Assembly: GCA_009908535.1 (NCBI GenBank)
Contig: JAAAOD010000073.1
Coordinates: 1 to 14,830 of the forward strand
Length of the DNA stretch: 14,830 bases
DNA from: Verrucomicrobiota bacterium
Lineage (GTDB): Bacteria > Verrucomicrobiota > Verrucomicrobiia > Opitutales > Oceanipulchritudinaceae
Reading direction: 5' to 3'
Below are positions 14,521 through 14,830 of this stretch, piece after piece. The position numbers and the translations under genes are program-made. Numbering within the stretch: position 1 is the stretch's first letter; each line of letters opens with the position of its first letter. Under the pieces are notes generated by a model. It worked only from the letters and a program-made list of their open reading frames with translations, ran no database searches and was not told the origin of the DNA.

Positions 14521-14830
14521 CCGACGGAAGCACGGTCGCCAACGGATTTCGACTGCGGCGAGCCCTCGTGGCACATCTACGGCACCACATCGGAACCACC
14601 CCGCTTTGTCCGACTAATGCAAATCAAGGGCACCCTCGATCAGTTGCTGTTGGAAGCGGACATTCCGGTCATGCTGCGCACCTCCGTGCTGACCGATGAA
14701 AACGGAAGGCTGGACGGTTGTACTCTGATGGACCGTTCGGGACAGGCGGTCATCTCCTGCCGTGCGGTCCTGGATGGTTCCTTCCGGGGCGAACTGGCCC
14801 GCCTGAGCCAAGTCCCCCTGACCCCACCCG
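14521..14830 (+). CDS. FAD-dependent oxidoreductase fragment, lacking its 5' end and running off the window
   Basis: A plus-strand frame is open from 14521 (just after a TAG at 14518-14520) to the last base. It includes EPSWHIYG, PRFVRLMQIKGTLDQLLLEA and VISCRAVLDGSFRGELA. The K-G-T-L-D-x-L-L-L-E-A block followed by a beta strand (PVMLRTSV), and then RAVLDG, resembles the middle of the FAD-dependent oxidoreductase family common in Verrucomicrobiota and Planctomycetota (PF12831-like), where the latter strand usually ends D-A/G-(S/T). The N-terminal GxGxxG dinucleotide-binding fold is missing: coding similarity begins abruptly next to the cut PEP-CTERM gene. The ATG at 14617 lies inside the family block, so it is not a natural start. 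The fragment is either a pseudogene or the product of a chimeric join. Confidence 0.55.

Noticed and set aside
14096..14599. N-terminal extension of the GH5 protein to 14599
   Set aside because: The extra residues are antisense to the trehalase-like remnant, the terminator and the PEP-CTERM/oxidoreductase junction. They show no family similarity and are an open frame favoured by high GC.
1..14830. CRISPR arrays, tRNA/rRNA genes, insertion sequences or phage genes
   Set aside because: I saw no regular short repeats, no tRNA-like cloverleaf, no transposase or integrase motif and no terminal inverted repeats with target-site duplication.

Overview
The window looks like an accessory carbohydrate-degradation locus from a GC-rich, Gram-negative bacterium, most likely Verrucomicrobiota (Opitutia-like). 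The pointers are a PEP-CTERM sorting tail with a C-terminal Arg run (14362-14520, minus), a LacI regulator whose hinge reads PDPALRRLSALRW instead of the classical form, large secreted enzymes with FN3, Ig-like and Asp-rich C-terminal modules, two sulfatases, and a Trp-rich C-terminal tail on an exported glycosidase. The taxonomic call is inference from protein style, not a marker gene.

Layout. 2-1948 (+): the 3' part of a large exported glycoside hydrolase, which overlaps the start of a signal-less sulfatase (1924-3306, +). Facing them is a 1398-residue secreted multidomain sulfatase (3397-7593, -). A 268-bp divergent intergenic region follows. It carries an 18-bp palindrome (7691-7708) and leads into a GH43-like enzyme (7862-8833, +) and an Asp/Glu-racemase-superfamily protein (8888-9547, +). 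That pair runs tail to tail, with a 29-bp overlap, into a GH2 beta-glucuronidase (9519-11318, -). The next divergent intergenic region has the same palindrome core (11469-11482) in front of a LacI-family regulator (11501-12502, +). A GH5 enzyme (12683-14095, -) faces the regulator; the 180 bp between them holds two perfect stem-loops.

How it may work. The secreted enzymes (first gene and the large sulfatase) would desulfate and cut a sulfated polysaccharide outside the cytoplasm. The enzymes without signal peptides (small sulfatase, GH43-like, beta-glucuronidase, GH5) would process imported oligosaccharides. Beta-glucuronidase, with the N-x-K glucuronate-recognition motif, and an iduronate-2-sulfatase-like catalytic domain point to a sulfated, uronic-acid-containing glycan. 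The identical 14-bp operator core in both divergent promoter regions suggests that the LacI protein controls the large sulfatase, the GH43-racemase unit, beta-glucuronidase and itself. No transporter, SusC/SusD pair or sulfatase maturase is encoded here.

The right end (about 14150-14830) is gene debris. It has a decayed piece of a trehalase-like glycosidase, a strong terminator hairpin, the beheaded end of a PEP-CTERM protein, and a divergently oriented, equally beheaded FAD-dependent oxidoreductase running off the window. The last two meet at about 14520, which is either a rearrangement scar or an assembly join.
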